Positions 44,994 to 55,078 of a stretch of 64,000 nucleotides of DNA are shown here, piece after piece (the first letter of the stretch is position 1; each line of letters begins with the position of its first letter). The stretch is from Candidatus Gracilibacteria bacterium GN02-872. Lineage in GTDB: Bacteria; Patescibacteriota; Gracilibacteria; BD1-5; UBA6164. The position numbers and the translations under genes were made by a program. The notes under the pieces were generated by a model, which was given only the letters and a program-made list of their open reading frames with translations, was not told the DNA's origin and ran no database searches. Location of the stretch: positions 39,577-103,576 of the forward strand of contig MOLU01000004.1 of assembly GCA_003260325.1 (NCBI GenBank). Reading direction: 5' to 3'.

Positions 44994-44999
44994 AGGAGG
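44994..44999 (+). promoter_or_regulatory. Strong Shine-Dalgarno of the 45006-45398 gene
   Basis: AGGAGG six bases before the ATG, preceded by ATTTAAA as in the sister gene at 33573. Confidence 0.8.
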
Positions 45000-45005
45000 C
45001 AAAAA

Positions 45006-45398
45006 ATGAAAGCGTTTTTTAATTTCACTTTTTTTATCACAGTAGTAACGATTACTTGCGTTCTTCATTCAAACTCGTGGTTTGGAAATCCTTTAGGTCC
45101 ACAAAATACTGATCTTCTGATTTCCTTTATTGGAGTTGGGATCGGACTAATTCTTGCCATTCTAACTTCCAGAATGGCTCTAAACCACAAAAAAAGCTCC
45201 ACAGCTTTTTGGGACTTGGTTTTTGATTGTATAAGCCTGAATCTTCATATAATAGGAGTGTTCTCTTGGAAGTATATTAAGCTTCCTATCATGGATGCTC
45301 AGGAAAGTAATACAATATCAGTTCTATTAATTGCGATGGCAGCCATTTCGTTTCTTGAGTTTGTATTGACTGCAAGAAACATTGTTTTAAAAAGCTAA
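45006..45398 (+). CDS. UGA-free four-helix membrane protein (130 aa)
   Basis: 130 residues, about four hydrophobic segments (2-20, 35-57, 70-90, 100-125), His/Lys-containing loops; no family recognised. No TGA in frame: seven Gly use GGA, GGT or GGG. GC is about 35% by count (137 of 393) against about 28% in a 240-nt stretch of the preceding SPFH gene, and codons such as GCC, ATC and TCC appear more often. Strong promoter, strong GGAGG site, own terminator, TAA stop. Reads the same in code 11 and code 25. Second of three such islets; its leader matches that of the 33573 gene. A candidate for recent acquisition. Confidence 0.85.
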   Translation: MKAFFNFTFFITVVTITCVLHSNSWFGNPLGPQNTDLLISFIGVGIGLILAILTSRMALNHKKSSTAFWDLVFDCISLNLHIIGVFSWKYIKLPIMDAQESNTISVLLIAMAAISFLEFVLTARNIVLKS

Positions 45399-45413
45399 GT
45401 GAAATGAAATTTT

Positions 45414-45442
45414 AGCCTTGAATCAATTTCAAGGCTTTTTTA
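45414..45442 (+). terminator. Terminator of the 45006-45398 gene
   Basis: 9-bp stem agccttgaa/ttcaaggct, 5-nt loop, T6. Its T-run reaches the stop of the convergent uvrD gene. Confidence 0.8.
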
Positions 45443-47674
45443 TTTATACTTTTTTATCGGAGCTATTTTTATGTTCATCTTTTTTATTCACTGTCAAGGA
45501 AAAGCTATTGAAGCTATTTCTCAGTTTAACTCCGTGATAACTCAATTTCAAAATTTGTGATGTGTTACTTTATCTCAAACAGAAAATTGAGATAAATCAT
45601 TTTCAGATATTTTTCTTACTAATTTTGCTCTTACATTTCATACAGAAGTTTCAGTAAAATCAAAATTTGATTTTGAAATGCTGTCAAAAAATCCTAAACT
45701 TTTTTCTAAATATTTTTCTAAGTCTAAAGATTCTAAAAATTTCTCATCAATTTCCTTTATAAATCTGCTTTCTGGATTTCTAACATAATCTCAAAAATAA
45801 AATCTTTCTGTTGCTCTACTTATAAATAATTCTTCTTTTGCCCTTGTCATAGCTACGTACATAAGTCTTCTTTCTTCCTCCAGTTCTGAACTATTTCAAA
45901 TACTTCTAAAACTTGGGAAGATTCCCTCTTCAACTCAAATCAAAAAAACTCTTTTTTCTTCAAGTCATTTACTTGTATGTATTGTCATCAAAGTTACAAA
46001 ATCATTATTTTTCTCATCTTTTTCAGTATCAGTCAAAAGCGAAATATCTTCTAAAAAGTTTGATAAAGCTTCTCTTGGCTCTAATCAGCTGTATTCTGAA
46101 GTTAAATTTTCTAGTTCATTGATGTTTTGTAATTTTGAGTCTTTTTCTTCTTGAGATAATCACTCTGTTAAATATTCTTTATATTTTGTGATTTTTATAA
46201 TTTCTCTAAGTAGCTCGTTTAGAGAAAGATTTAGAGATTTTTCATATAAATATTTATAAATTTCTAAAAAGTTTTTTATAGCAGATTTTGCTCAAGAATT
46301 CAATTCTTCAACTTCATCAATATTTTCAATAATGTGAAAATAATTTAATCAAAAATTATTTTTATAATTTTCGATTGTTTCTATTGACTTGCTTCAGATT
46401 TTTCTTGGAGGAACATTTATAATTCTTTTTATGCTGATTGAATCACTTTGATTATGAAGCATTTTTAAGTAAGAAATCAAGTCTTTTATCTCTTTTCTCT
46501 CATAAAATTTAAACCCTCAAATTACTTTGTAAGCAATATTTTTTGCAATTAAAGCTTCCTCTATTTGTCTTGATTGTGCATTTGTTCTGTATAAAATCAA
46601 ATTATCTTTTAAGTTTCAACCTTTTTCTTTTATGATACTTGCGATGATTTTGGCTTCCGTTCTATCATCTGCAGCTTCAATATAGTTTATAAAATTTCCT
46701 TCTTCATTTTCTGTCCAAAGTTCTTTTTTTATTCAGTTTACATTATTTTTTATCACAGAATTTGCCCCTGCAATAATGTTTTTTGTACTTCTGTAGTTTT
46801 GTTCAAGTTTTACAATAAGCGCATCAGTATAGTCTTTTTTGAAATTTATAATGTTTCTCATATCAGCTCATCTCCAACTATAAATCGACTGAGCATCATC
46901 TCAAACAACAGCTAAATTTCTGTATTTTGAAGCCAAAAGCTTGACGATTTCGTATTGAGGTGCATTTGTATCTTGATATTCGTCAATCATCAAGTATTTG
47001 TATTTTTCTTGATAATAATCCAAAACTTTTTCTAACCTAAGCAAGCTATAAGTTTTTATTAAAATATCATCAAAGTCTAAAGAATTATTTTCTTTTAGCT
47101 CTTTTTCATATTCTGTATAAACACGAAAAACTACTTCTTTGAATTGATTATCAACTTCTTTTTCGTAAGATTTTGCTGTAATTAAAGCATTTTTTGCATT
47201 TGAAATATAAAAAGAAATTTGTTTTGGAGGAAATTCTTTTTCGTCTAGATTTAGTTTTGTTTTGAGAATACTTTTTAAAATAGAGATTTTATCTTGTTCA
47301 TCAATAATTACGAAATCTTTTTTTAAATTTATTTTTTCAGCAATTTCATCTCAGTAGTTCGATTTCAGCATTTCTTTCAGAAAAAATATTCAAATTGAGT
47401 GAAAAGTTCAAATCAAAGGGAAATTTCTATTTTGATAAATGTTTTTGGGAGTTTGGACTCACAGGTTTTGCGCTACTCTTTCTCTCATTTCATTTGCTGC
47501 TTTGTTTGTGAAAGTAACCATTAAAATCGAAGCTGGATCTATATCGTGATTTTTTATCATATTTTCAACTCTTTTTGTTAAAGTTGCTGTTTTTCAGCTT
47601 CCAGCTCACGCAATTATAAGTAAAGGTCAGTTTATTTTTTCTATTGCTTCTTGTTGTTTTGGATTTGCTTGCAT
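45440..47674 (-). CDS. DNA helicase UvrD/PcrA/Rep family
   Basis: 744 residues, normal length. 3'-5' helicase for repair and replication restart. Seen: 'LLIIAGAGSGKTATL' with Walker A at 22-29 (Gly as TGA), '[14 protein letters not shown]', '[10 protein letters not shown]' Walker B, '[14 protein letters not shown]', 'QNYRSTKNI', '[13 protein letters not shown]', '[12 protein letters not shown]'. C-terminal basic tail ends 'IAPIKKYK', a tudor-like end as in PcrA. No nuclease domain, unlike the 11337-14441 protein. Confidence 0.95.
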
Positions 47675-47882
47675 TTCCCTGATTTAAAAAATATTTTTTT
47701 AATTATACAAATATTTTTCTGAAAATAAAAAAAATTTGTTTTTTCTTGTTAAAAACTAAAACTTCCAATTTTTTGGAAGTTTAAAAGGCTATAAATTCAT
47801 CTTTATAGACTATTGTTCAAATATTTTTTTGCATTTACTAAAAAACTTATTAAAATCATAAAAATATTTCAAATAAAAAACT

Positions 47883-48602
47883 ATGCGTTTAGACCAGTTT
47901 ATAACGGAAAAACTCAAAATTTCAAAAAATAAAGCACAAAATTTAATCAAATCTTTAAAAGTTTCAGTAAATAATAAAATAATTAAAAAATCTTGATTTG
48001 AAGTGAGTTCTTCTGATAAAATAGATATTTCTGAAAGTGAAGAATTAAATTATGTTGCTAGAAGTGCTTTGAAGTTAAAGTGATTTTTTGAAGAAAACTT
48101 TATTGATTTGGAAGATAAGATTTGTCTTGATGTCTGAAGTTCTACTTGATGATTTTGTCAGATTTTACTTGAAAAATGAGTTTTAAAAATCTTTGCTGTT
48201 GATGTTTGAACTTCTCAACTTCATCCTATTTTAAGAGAAAATAAAAAAATTATTTCTCTTGAAAATACAGATATTAGAAATCTAGAAAAGTTAAAAAATT
48301 TAGATTTTATAACTTGTGATGTAAGTTTTATAAATTTGGAGAAAATTTTGGATTCAATTATTTTTCAAATGGAAGAAAAAACAAAAGTTTTACTTTTATT
48401 TAAGCCACAATTTCAAGTTTGAAAAGAGTTTATAAATAAAAAATGAGTTGTAAAAGATAAAAAAATTATAGAAAACAAGTTAAATGATTTTTTAGTTTTT
48501 GCTAGAGAAAGCTGATTAAAAGTTTTGAAAGTTGAAAAATCTAAAATTTTTTGAGAAAATTGAAATGAAGAAGTTTTTATTTTAGCAGAAAAAAGAAGCT
48601 AA
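47883..48602 (+). CDS. TlyA-family rRNA methyltransferase (S4 + FtsJ)
   Basis: 239 residues. S4 RNA-binding domain at the start ('MRLDQFITEKLKISKNKAQNLI'-like opening, given in part as RLDQFI and ISKNKAQNLI), then an FtsJ-like methyltransferase with SAM motif 'CLDVGSSTGGF', 'FAVDVGTSQLHP', and 'LLLFKPQFQVGKE' (the KPQFE-like motif). TlyA proteins 2'-O-methylate rRNA, also called hemolysin A family. Complete. Terminator follows. Confidence 0.93.
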
Positions 48603-48620
48603 CAATCTAGCTTCTTTTTT
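48591..48620. terminator. Terminator after tlyA
   Basis: 11-bp stem aaaagaagcta/tagcttctttt, 6-nt loop, T-run; also fits the convergent gene. Confidence 0.8.
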
Positions 48621-48627
48621 TATCTTT

Positions 48628-49701
48628 TTAAAACAATAATTCATAAGAATTTTCTTCTTCTCATTTTTCTTTCTTATATTTTGCTATTATTAAGTTTAGT
48701 TCTCTAGTTAAATAATTTACTAAATACATATCTTCAGTAGTTTTCAAATCTGAAATTTTTATAGTGTATCAAGTTTGAGCTCAGTCTTTGTAAAAATAAG
48801 AACTATTTTTTTCGTAGATATGACTTCTATATTCATTTAATTTTTTCACTAAATTATTCATAAATTCTATTTTTTCATCCCAAGTTTTATCTTCAATTCT
48901 TTTTTCAAGATTTCAAATAATTACTTTTGATGCTTCTATAATTTTGGCTGTATTTAGACCATTTCTCTCTATAATTACTCAATCAAGTAAATTTCTTCCT
49001 GGTCAAACTATTTGTCTTCCGTTATAAATCATCGAAGTTGTAGCTCAAGCGTCTAGGTTTAAAGCATCATAACAACCAAATTTTAATAGATATTCTGGTA
49101 AATCTATTAAACTTATATCAAAAACAAAACCTGTATAAATTTTTGTTTTTTGCTTATTTGAACAGATAAAATTTCTAGTTCAGTTTCTTTTCATTTTAGA
49201 ATCAACTAGTCATTTTTCGTCATATTCTTTTATTTTACTTTCTCAGTTCTGTAAAATCAAAGGATGATTTGCTAATCAGTAAAATATTTTTTTCTCATCA
49301 TTTGGATTTATTTTTCCTGATTGAAATAAAAAAGGTGAAGTGTTTTTATCCCAAGCAAAAACGACTCTGTTTCCAGTTTCTGTGTCTCAGCTGTATTTTA
49401 AACCTTCTACGTATCTTTCATTTCTTGTAAAATCTTTTCATCAGCACTCTCTATAATCTTTTGGACAAAAAAATACTCAATTTATAGCTGAAACTCAATT
49501 GTATTTTTCCATCAATTCACGTAAACTTGTTGCTTCATAATCAGGATTTACTCCAACCTTTAATTTGTACTCACTTGAACCGATGTTGTACTCAAAAACT
49601 TTCATTTTTTTTCATTCAAAAGTATTTTCTATATAATTGTTTGCTGAAGCTACAGAGAAAGTTGAAGCTAGGAACAAAATTGTTAATAAGATTTTTTTCA
49701 T
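48628..49701 (-). CDS. Secreted phosphodiester glycosidase-like protein (NAGPA/DUF2233)
   Basis: 357 residues. Signal peptide 1-20 ('KKILLTILFLAST' ending V-A-S-A). NAGPA-like core: 'AINGVFFCPKDY' (after the 'MEKYNGVS' strand), 'FQSGKINPDDEK', 'LNLDAGATTSMIYNG' and 'VGPGRNLLDGVIIERN'. Family members remove GlcNAc from phosphodiesters in mammals and act on bacterial exopolysaccharide. Cysteines (FFCPKDYRECG, FICSNK, KFGCYD) may form disulfides, compatible with export. Substrate unknown. Confidence 0.85.
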
Positions 49702-49829
49702 TATTTAGTTTTTTAAAATTTAACTTTTATATTTTATCAATTTTTTTGATTTTTCAAAATTTTATTTCTTTGATTTTTTTTTGAAAATATTTATAATCTT
49801 TTAAAGAATTTATATTTTAAGCAAAAAAG

Positions 49830-51293
49830 ATGAACTTTCCTTGATTAAATAAATGAGATATTTTAGAAAATGTGAAAATAGAAAAATTGGTTTTTGGTTG
49901 ACAATGATTTGCTAGATTACAGCATCCAAATCCTGAACATGACTGAAAAACTATTTTTATAACTGGCTGAGCTATTCCTGGAAGTGTTGCAAATTTACGA
50001 GTTTTGAGAAAGAAAAAAAGATTTATAGAAACTCAAATTGTTGAAACAATAGAAAAATCAGAGTTTGAGATAAAAAATAAAAACAATTTATATTGAGAAT
50101 CTGGCTGATGGAAATGGATTGATATTCCCTATTTTAAACAACTTGAAATAAAATCAGAACAAGTTAAGGAAGCTTTTAACTTGATAGAAAAAAAATATTC
50201 TAAACAAAATTTTTTAGAAATAGAAGCTTCTCCATTTCAAGAAGCTTATAGAAATAAAGTAGAATTTTCTTTTTGAAAATATTTATCAAATTTAGAGCAA
50301 AAAGATGAACACTTCAATGTTGGTTTTCATAAACAATGAGAATTCTCAAAAGTAATTGATTATGATGGAAGTCCACTTATTGATGAAGAGCAAAACGAAA
50401 TTTACAGAGAAATAAAAAAATTTTGTAAAACTGTGTGATTGCCTGTTTATGATCAAAAAAAACAAGAATGATTTTTTAGACATATTTTGCTAAGAAAAGC
50501 TTATTTTACAAAAGAAATTATGGTTTTGCTTTCTTTTAATCCTGAATATTTTGAAAAAAATAAAAAGCTTAACAAAGCTGAAAAATTGTCTATTTTAAAG
50601 GATTTTTTTGTAAACTTATCTTTAAAATATCCAAATATAAAATCTATTTATTTTTCTCATAATCCAAATAAATCTGATACTTCAATTTGAGATTTAGAGC
50701 TTATTTATGGAGAAAAAACTATAAAAGAGAAAATTTTATGATTGACTTTTGAAATAAGTCCAACTTCATTTTTTCAGACAAATTCTGCTTGAGCTGAGAA
50801 ACTTTATTCTATTGTTTTAGATTTTGCAAAGCCAGATTTTCAAAATGTTTTAGATTTGTATTGATGAACTTGAACAATTTGAATGATTTTTGCAAAAACT
50901 TGAGCTAAAAATGTTATTTCTGTTGAACTTGTTTCTTCGGCAAGTAAAGACTGAGAAAAAAATGCAAAATTAAACAATTTAGAAAATATAAGCTTTATAA
51001 ATACAAAAGTTGAAGATTTTTTATGAAAATATTTGGAAAAGTGAGAGAAATCTGATTTGCTTGTTATTGATCCTCCAAGAGCTGGTATGCATCCCAAAGC
51101 TTTGAGTGATATTTTAAAATTTGATGCAAAACAAATAATTTATGTTAGTTGTAACCCTGCGACTTTGGCTAGAGATTTGGATTTTATTTTAGAGAATTCT
51201 GATTATAAAATAGAAAAAATAAAAGCAATTGATATGTTTCCTCATACTCATCATATAGAAACTGTTGTAAGTTTAATAAAAGAAAAAAGCTAG
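49830..51293 (+). CDS. rlmD: RNA uracil-5-methyltransferase, RlmD/RumA-like
   Basis: 487 residues. N-terminal TRAM-like segment ('KIEKLVFGGQGFARL'), then domain with insertion, and a methyltransferase with 'NVLDLYGGTGTIGMIFA' (SAM motif I), 'FFQTNSAGAEKLY', 'LVIDPPRAGMHPKAL' and catalytic Cys in 'IIYVSCNPATLARDL' near 441, and Glu in 'THHIETVVSL'. It methylates C5 of a uridine in 23S rRNA (or tRNA for TrmA-like). The Fe-S Cys cluster of RlmD is not visible, so RlmCD or TrmA specificity cannot be settled. Confidence 0.88.
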
Positions 51294-51311
51294 GTTTTCC
51301 CCTAGCTTTTA
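51284..51311 (+). terminator. Terminator after the methyltransferase
   Basis: 10-bp stem aaaagctagg/cctagctttt, loop ttttcc. The stop codon lies inside the stem. Confidence 0.8.
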
Positions 51312-51318
51312 GTGCTTT

Positions 51319-51381
51319 TTAGTTAATAATCTATATAGCCACATCGTCTTCTGATTTAGCAGAAACTGGATTAGATAATTT
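51319..51381 (-). other. In-frame extension beyond the TAG stop
   Basis: After the TAG of the next entry the same frame continues with 16 sense codons (starting KLSNPVSAK, ending DDVAI), a second TAG, then I-I-N and TAA. The stretch has coding-like composition and no alternative explanation as terminator or promoter. It suggests either a nonsense mutation that shortened the gene, or amber readthrough or reassignment in the source. Confidence 0.4.
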
Positions 51382-51723
51382 CTATTGTCTAGGAAAATCT
51401 AATTCAACTCTTTGAAACTTAATCACTGAAAGTTTTGGATCTTTTTCATCCAAATTTTCATCCCAGAGGCATAGTTTTGAAGAAGGTTCTATTATTTTAC
51501 TTTCAAGAATTATCTCTTTATAAGAGATATTTTCCTCCACTAATTCTTCACTATATATTATATTTAATGTAAGCTTTTTTCCCTCAAGGAAAGGTATTAC
51601 ATTTAAAATATAGTAGCCATCTTCGATTATTTTTTTTATTTCCTTATTTGTAGCCTCCTCAAGATCCTTGAGATCCTTGGACGTATTCAAAATATGGTAT
51701 ATTTCAAGTGTTGCTTGACGCAT
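51382..51723 (-). CDS. UGA-free acidic protein (113 aa)
   Basis: 113 residues, soluble, acidic, alpha/beta in appearance: 'RQATLEIYHILNTSKDL' start, 'DGYYILNVIPFLEGKKL' strand pair, and 'SKLCLWDENLDEKDPKL'. No family recognised. Both Gly are GGT or GGA, no TGA in frame. Preceded by GGAG six bases before ATG and by a perfect promoter. Ends with TAG (CAA TAG AAA); a second TAG and a TAA follow in frame. Third of the UGA-free islets, on its own between the RlmD terminator and the PilT paralogue. Could be foreign or a regulator; unknown. Confidence 0.8.
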   Translation of the reverse strand: MRQATLEIYHILNTSKDLKDLEEATNKEIKKIIEDGYYILNVIPFLEGKKLTLNIIYSEELVEENISYKEIILESKIIEPSSKLCLWDENLDEKDPKLSVIKFQRVELDFPRQ

Positions 51724-51729
51724 AAAACT

Positions 51730-51735
51730 CTCCTT
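51730..51735 (-). promoter_or_regulatory. Shine-Dalgarno of the 51382-51723 gene
   Basis: AAGGAG, with GGAG six bases from ATG; preceded by TTTA as in the two sister genes. Confidence 0.7.
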
Positions 51736-51753
51736 TAAAAAAATTGAGTCTGC

Positions 51754-51781
51754 ATTATATAGTTAAAAAACTATTTGTCAA
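51754..51781 (-). promoter_or_regulatory. Consensus promoter of the 51382-51723 gene
   Basis: TTGACA (51776-51781), 16-nt spacer, TATAAT (51754-51759). Same arrangement as the other two UGA-free genes. Confidence 0.85.
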
Positions 51782-51855
51782 TAGAAATATAATCTTTTTG
51801 CAAAAAAAGATATTTTATGATAGTATTTGAAAAATATACATTTTAAAAAATATTT

Positions 51856-52944
51856 ATGTTTTGAGCTAAGAAATTTTTAGAAGAGATTTTAACCTATATT
51901 TCGGAAAATAATTTTTCAGACTTGCATTTAACTTCTGGAAGAAAGGCTAGGATAAGGAATAGAATTGGAGATTTGGAAGAAATAGAAAAAATTTGAGAAA
52001 AAAAATTGGTTGATTTTACAAAGGAAAATGTTTTTGAGATTATAAAAGTCATGTTAACAGAGGAAGACTTAGAATATTTTCTGAAAGAAAAAGAAATAGA
52101 TTTTTCTTATAAAATTCCTGATAAAGATAGGTTTAGAGTAAATTGTTTTTTTGATTCTTCTGGTTATTCTATAGCTTTTAGGCTTATTACTGCGGATATA
52201 CCAACTATGGAAGAATTAGGGCTTTGAGAATGAATAAAAGAAATGTGTAAAAAGCAAAAATGACTTATTTTAGTTACTTGACCGACAGGAAGTTGAAAAT
52301 CTACAAATTTAGCCTCTATGATAGATTTCATAAATAAAAATTATAAGAAACATATTATTACAATAGAGGATCCAATAGAATTTGCTTTTGAATCAGATAA
52401 AAGTTTGATTCATCAAAGAGAAGTTTGAGCACATACCAAAAGCTTTGAGAGAGCTATAAAATCAGCTCTCAGAGAAGATCCTGATGTAATTATGGTTGGT
52501 GAAATGAGAGATTCTGAAACTATAAAATCTGCTATAACTTTGGCTGAAACTGGACATATAGTATTTTCTACTTTGCATACAAATGATTCTGTTCAAACTG
52601 TTGATAGAATTGTTGATGTTTTCCCTTCTTCACAGCAAGCTCAAATCAGGATGCAGTTGAGTCAAAGTTTGATTTGAATTATTTCTCAAAGACTTGTTCC
52701 AAGAAGTGATAATAAATGAAGAATAGCTGTAAGAGAGATACTTGTGGCTAATGAAGCTGTGAGAAATCTAATTCTTTCCTGAAAAACTCATCAGCTTTAT
52801 AGTATTTTGGAAGTTGGAAAAGATAATTGAATGATTCTGATGGATAAATATTTACTTGCGCTTTATGCAAAATGATTGATTACAAAAGAAGTAGTTTTAG
52901 CTTATGCAAGAGATAAGGATAGTGTAGAATTGATGATATCTTAA
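51856..52944 (+). CDS. Type IV pilus ATPase, PilT/PilU-like paralogue
   Basis: 362 residues. Compared with the 4295-5293 protein it has canonical Walker A 'TGPTGSGKST' near 140-148, '[13 protein letters not shown]', 'HQREVGAHTKSF', '[14 protein letters not shown]' Walker B, '[10 protein letters not shown]' and 'RLVPRSDN'. A likely second retraction ATPase (PilT/PilU pair), giving force or switching. Followed by a cNMP-binding protein gene 27 nt downstream, so pilus activity may be second-messenger controlled. Confidence 0.93.
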
Positions 52945-52971
52945 AAATTATTTTTTAAAAAAAGTAAAAAA

Positions 52972-53808
52972 ATGTTTGATATAAAGAATATTTTATGAAA
53001 TAAATATTTTAAATCTAAAAGTTTAAAAACTTGAGAAATTCTTTTTGATGAGTGAGAAATAGATAAAAATATTTATGTTGTGGAAAAAGGAAAAGTAAAA
53101 GTTGAGAAATATTTTTCTTCAGAAAAAAAAGAAAAGAAACTTTTAGCTGTTTTATGAAAAAATAGTATTTTTTGAGAAGGTTCGATTTTTAATAATCATC
53201 CAAAAGAAGTCGTGATTTCGGCTATTTGAGAAACAAAACTTTATTTTATAAAATCTAAAGATTTTAGAAATTTTGTAAAAGAAAATACTGAAATTGCAGT
53301 TGATTTTCTTAGTCAAATCATAAATCTTTCAAACAAAAGACTTCTTGAAGCAAATTTTCTTTTGACTTCAAATTATAAAATTAGTAAAATGATTTCAGAG
53401 GAAATAGAGTTTTCAAATAAAAATTTATTTGACATAATTGATGAATTTTGTTCTATAATAAAAGCAAAATATATAATTTATGTAGAAATAAATCAAGTTT
53501 TAGAAAACTATGCAACAGTTAGTTATGACAGTAGGATTCAGTGAAAACTTTTGGATAAAGTAGTAGAGTTAAAAAGTTCAAAAATTGATTTAGAAAATTT
53601 AAAAGAATTTGAAGTTTGAGAAAAAAATATGATTCTTGAGCTAAAAAATGGAAATAAAATAATCTGATTTTTTATTATTTGAGAAGATGAAAAAGTAGAA
53701 TTTTCAGAAAGTCAGAAAAAATCTATAAACTCAATTTGAGTCCTTTTAGCCGGTTTTATAAAGCAAAAACAATATTTTCAAAATGAAAAAAATAAAGAAA
53801 AAGCTTAG
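52972..53808 (+). CDS. Cyclic-nucleotide-binding protein with a second sensory region
   Basis: 278 residues. Residues 10-110 form a cNMP-binding fold: 'SLKTGEILFDEGEIDKNIYVV', 'GKVKVEKYF' and 'LGKNSIFGEGSIF' (given in parts), with the phosphate-binding cassette weak (no clear R-x-A), so ligand binding is uncertain. The remainder, about 130-270, looks GAF-like (alternating strands and helices, 'KYIIYVEINQVL', 'GFFIIGEDE'). There is no helix-turn-helix and no enzyme domain. Ends with TAG. Probably an operon partner of the PilT-like gene. Confidence 0.75.
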
Positions 53809-53826
53809 GAAAACTCTAAGCTTTTA
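53799..53826. terminator. Bidirectional terminator
   Basis: 10-bp stem aaaagcttag/ctaagctttt, 7-nt loop. Stop codons of both convergent genes are in or beside the stem. Confidence 0.8.
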
Positions 53827-55020
53827 TTTTGCGATTTTTGAAATTACTTCAAAAAATTTATCAATTTCATCTTTTGTATTGTAAAAATACAGACTCACTC
53901 TCACTGCTCATCACTCTTTAATTAAATCGTAAAAAGGATGAACACAATGCTTCCCTGACCTAACAGCAATATTGTTTTCAGCTAAAATTTCGGCAATATC
54001 GTGAGAATGATTATTCTCAAAAACTAAAGAAAAAACTCAAATTCTATTTTTTGGATTTTGGCTTCAGATTATTTCAATATTTTTTATATTTTTAATTTTT
54101 TCTAAAAAATATTCTATCAATTCTTTCTCAATTTTGTCTATTTTAGCAAATCATCAAATATTTTCAATGTATTCAAAAGCACGCAAAAGTGAAACAGCTC
54201 AAGTTACATTTGGAGTTCCTGGCTCAAACTTATCAGGAATTTTTCCGTCAGTATAGCCAAAGCAAGTTACATCTCATATTGCTCATCATCAAGAGATTGC
54301 TGGATGAAGTGATTCTAGGAGTTGTCTTTTTCCCCATAGAACACCTATTCAGCTATCAGCTAAAACTTTGTGTCAAGTAAAAAACAAAAAATCACAATTT
54401 AATTTTTTAACATCAACTTCAAAATGAGGAACAGATTGGCTAGCATCAACTACAAAAATTGTATCTGGCCTTTTTAGTTTTCAAACTTTTTCTAAGTCAA
54501 ATATTTCTCAAGTTACATTTGAAACTTGTGTAAATGATATAACTTTTACTTTTTCATCATATTTTTTTTCAAAATCATCAAAATCTAAATCAAAGTTTTC
54601 TGTTACTCAAACAAATTCTACCTCTATTCAGATTTCATCTTTTAGAATAAGCCAAGGAACAACATTCGCGTGATGATCAACAATACTAAGCAAAACTTTA
54701 TCTCATTTTTTTAAAATATTATTTTTTTTCAAAGTCAAAGTTACTAAATTTGCAGCATAAGTTGTGTTAAAAGTATAAATTATTTCTTTATAATCATCAG
54801 ATCAGATATGTTTTGCAACTATTTTTTTTGAATCAATATAGAGTTTTTCGCTTCTTATAGAGATATCATACATTCATCTATGAATATTTGAATAATCATT
54901 TTCTAAAAAATCTTTTATTCAGTTTATCACGTAACTTGGCTTTTGGCTACTAGCTGTTGAGTCAAAATAAATCAATCAAGGATTATTTTTAAAAATCGGA
55001 AAATCTTTTTTGAAATTCAT
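53824..55020 (-). CDS. sufS: Cysteine desulfurase, SufS type
   Basis: 398 residues. PLP enzyme mobilising sulfur from Cys for Fe-S clusters and tRNA thiolation. Seen: 'IYFDSTASSQKPSYVI', 'NTTYAANLV', 'HHANVVPWLIL', 'VVDASQSVPHFEVDV', Schiff-base Lys in 'FFTGHKVLADSGIGVL', and active Cys near 357 in 'AVRSGKHCVHPFYD'. All essential residues are present. No sufBCD partners in the window. Monocistronic between terminators. Confidence 0.95.
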
Positions 55021-55078
55021 AAAACATTACTAAAATTATAATATTTTTAAATTATATTTATTTTTGAAAAAATACAAA

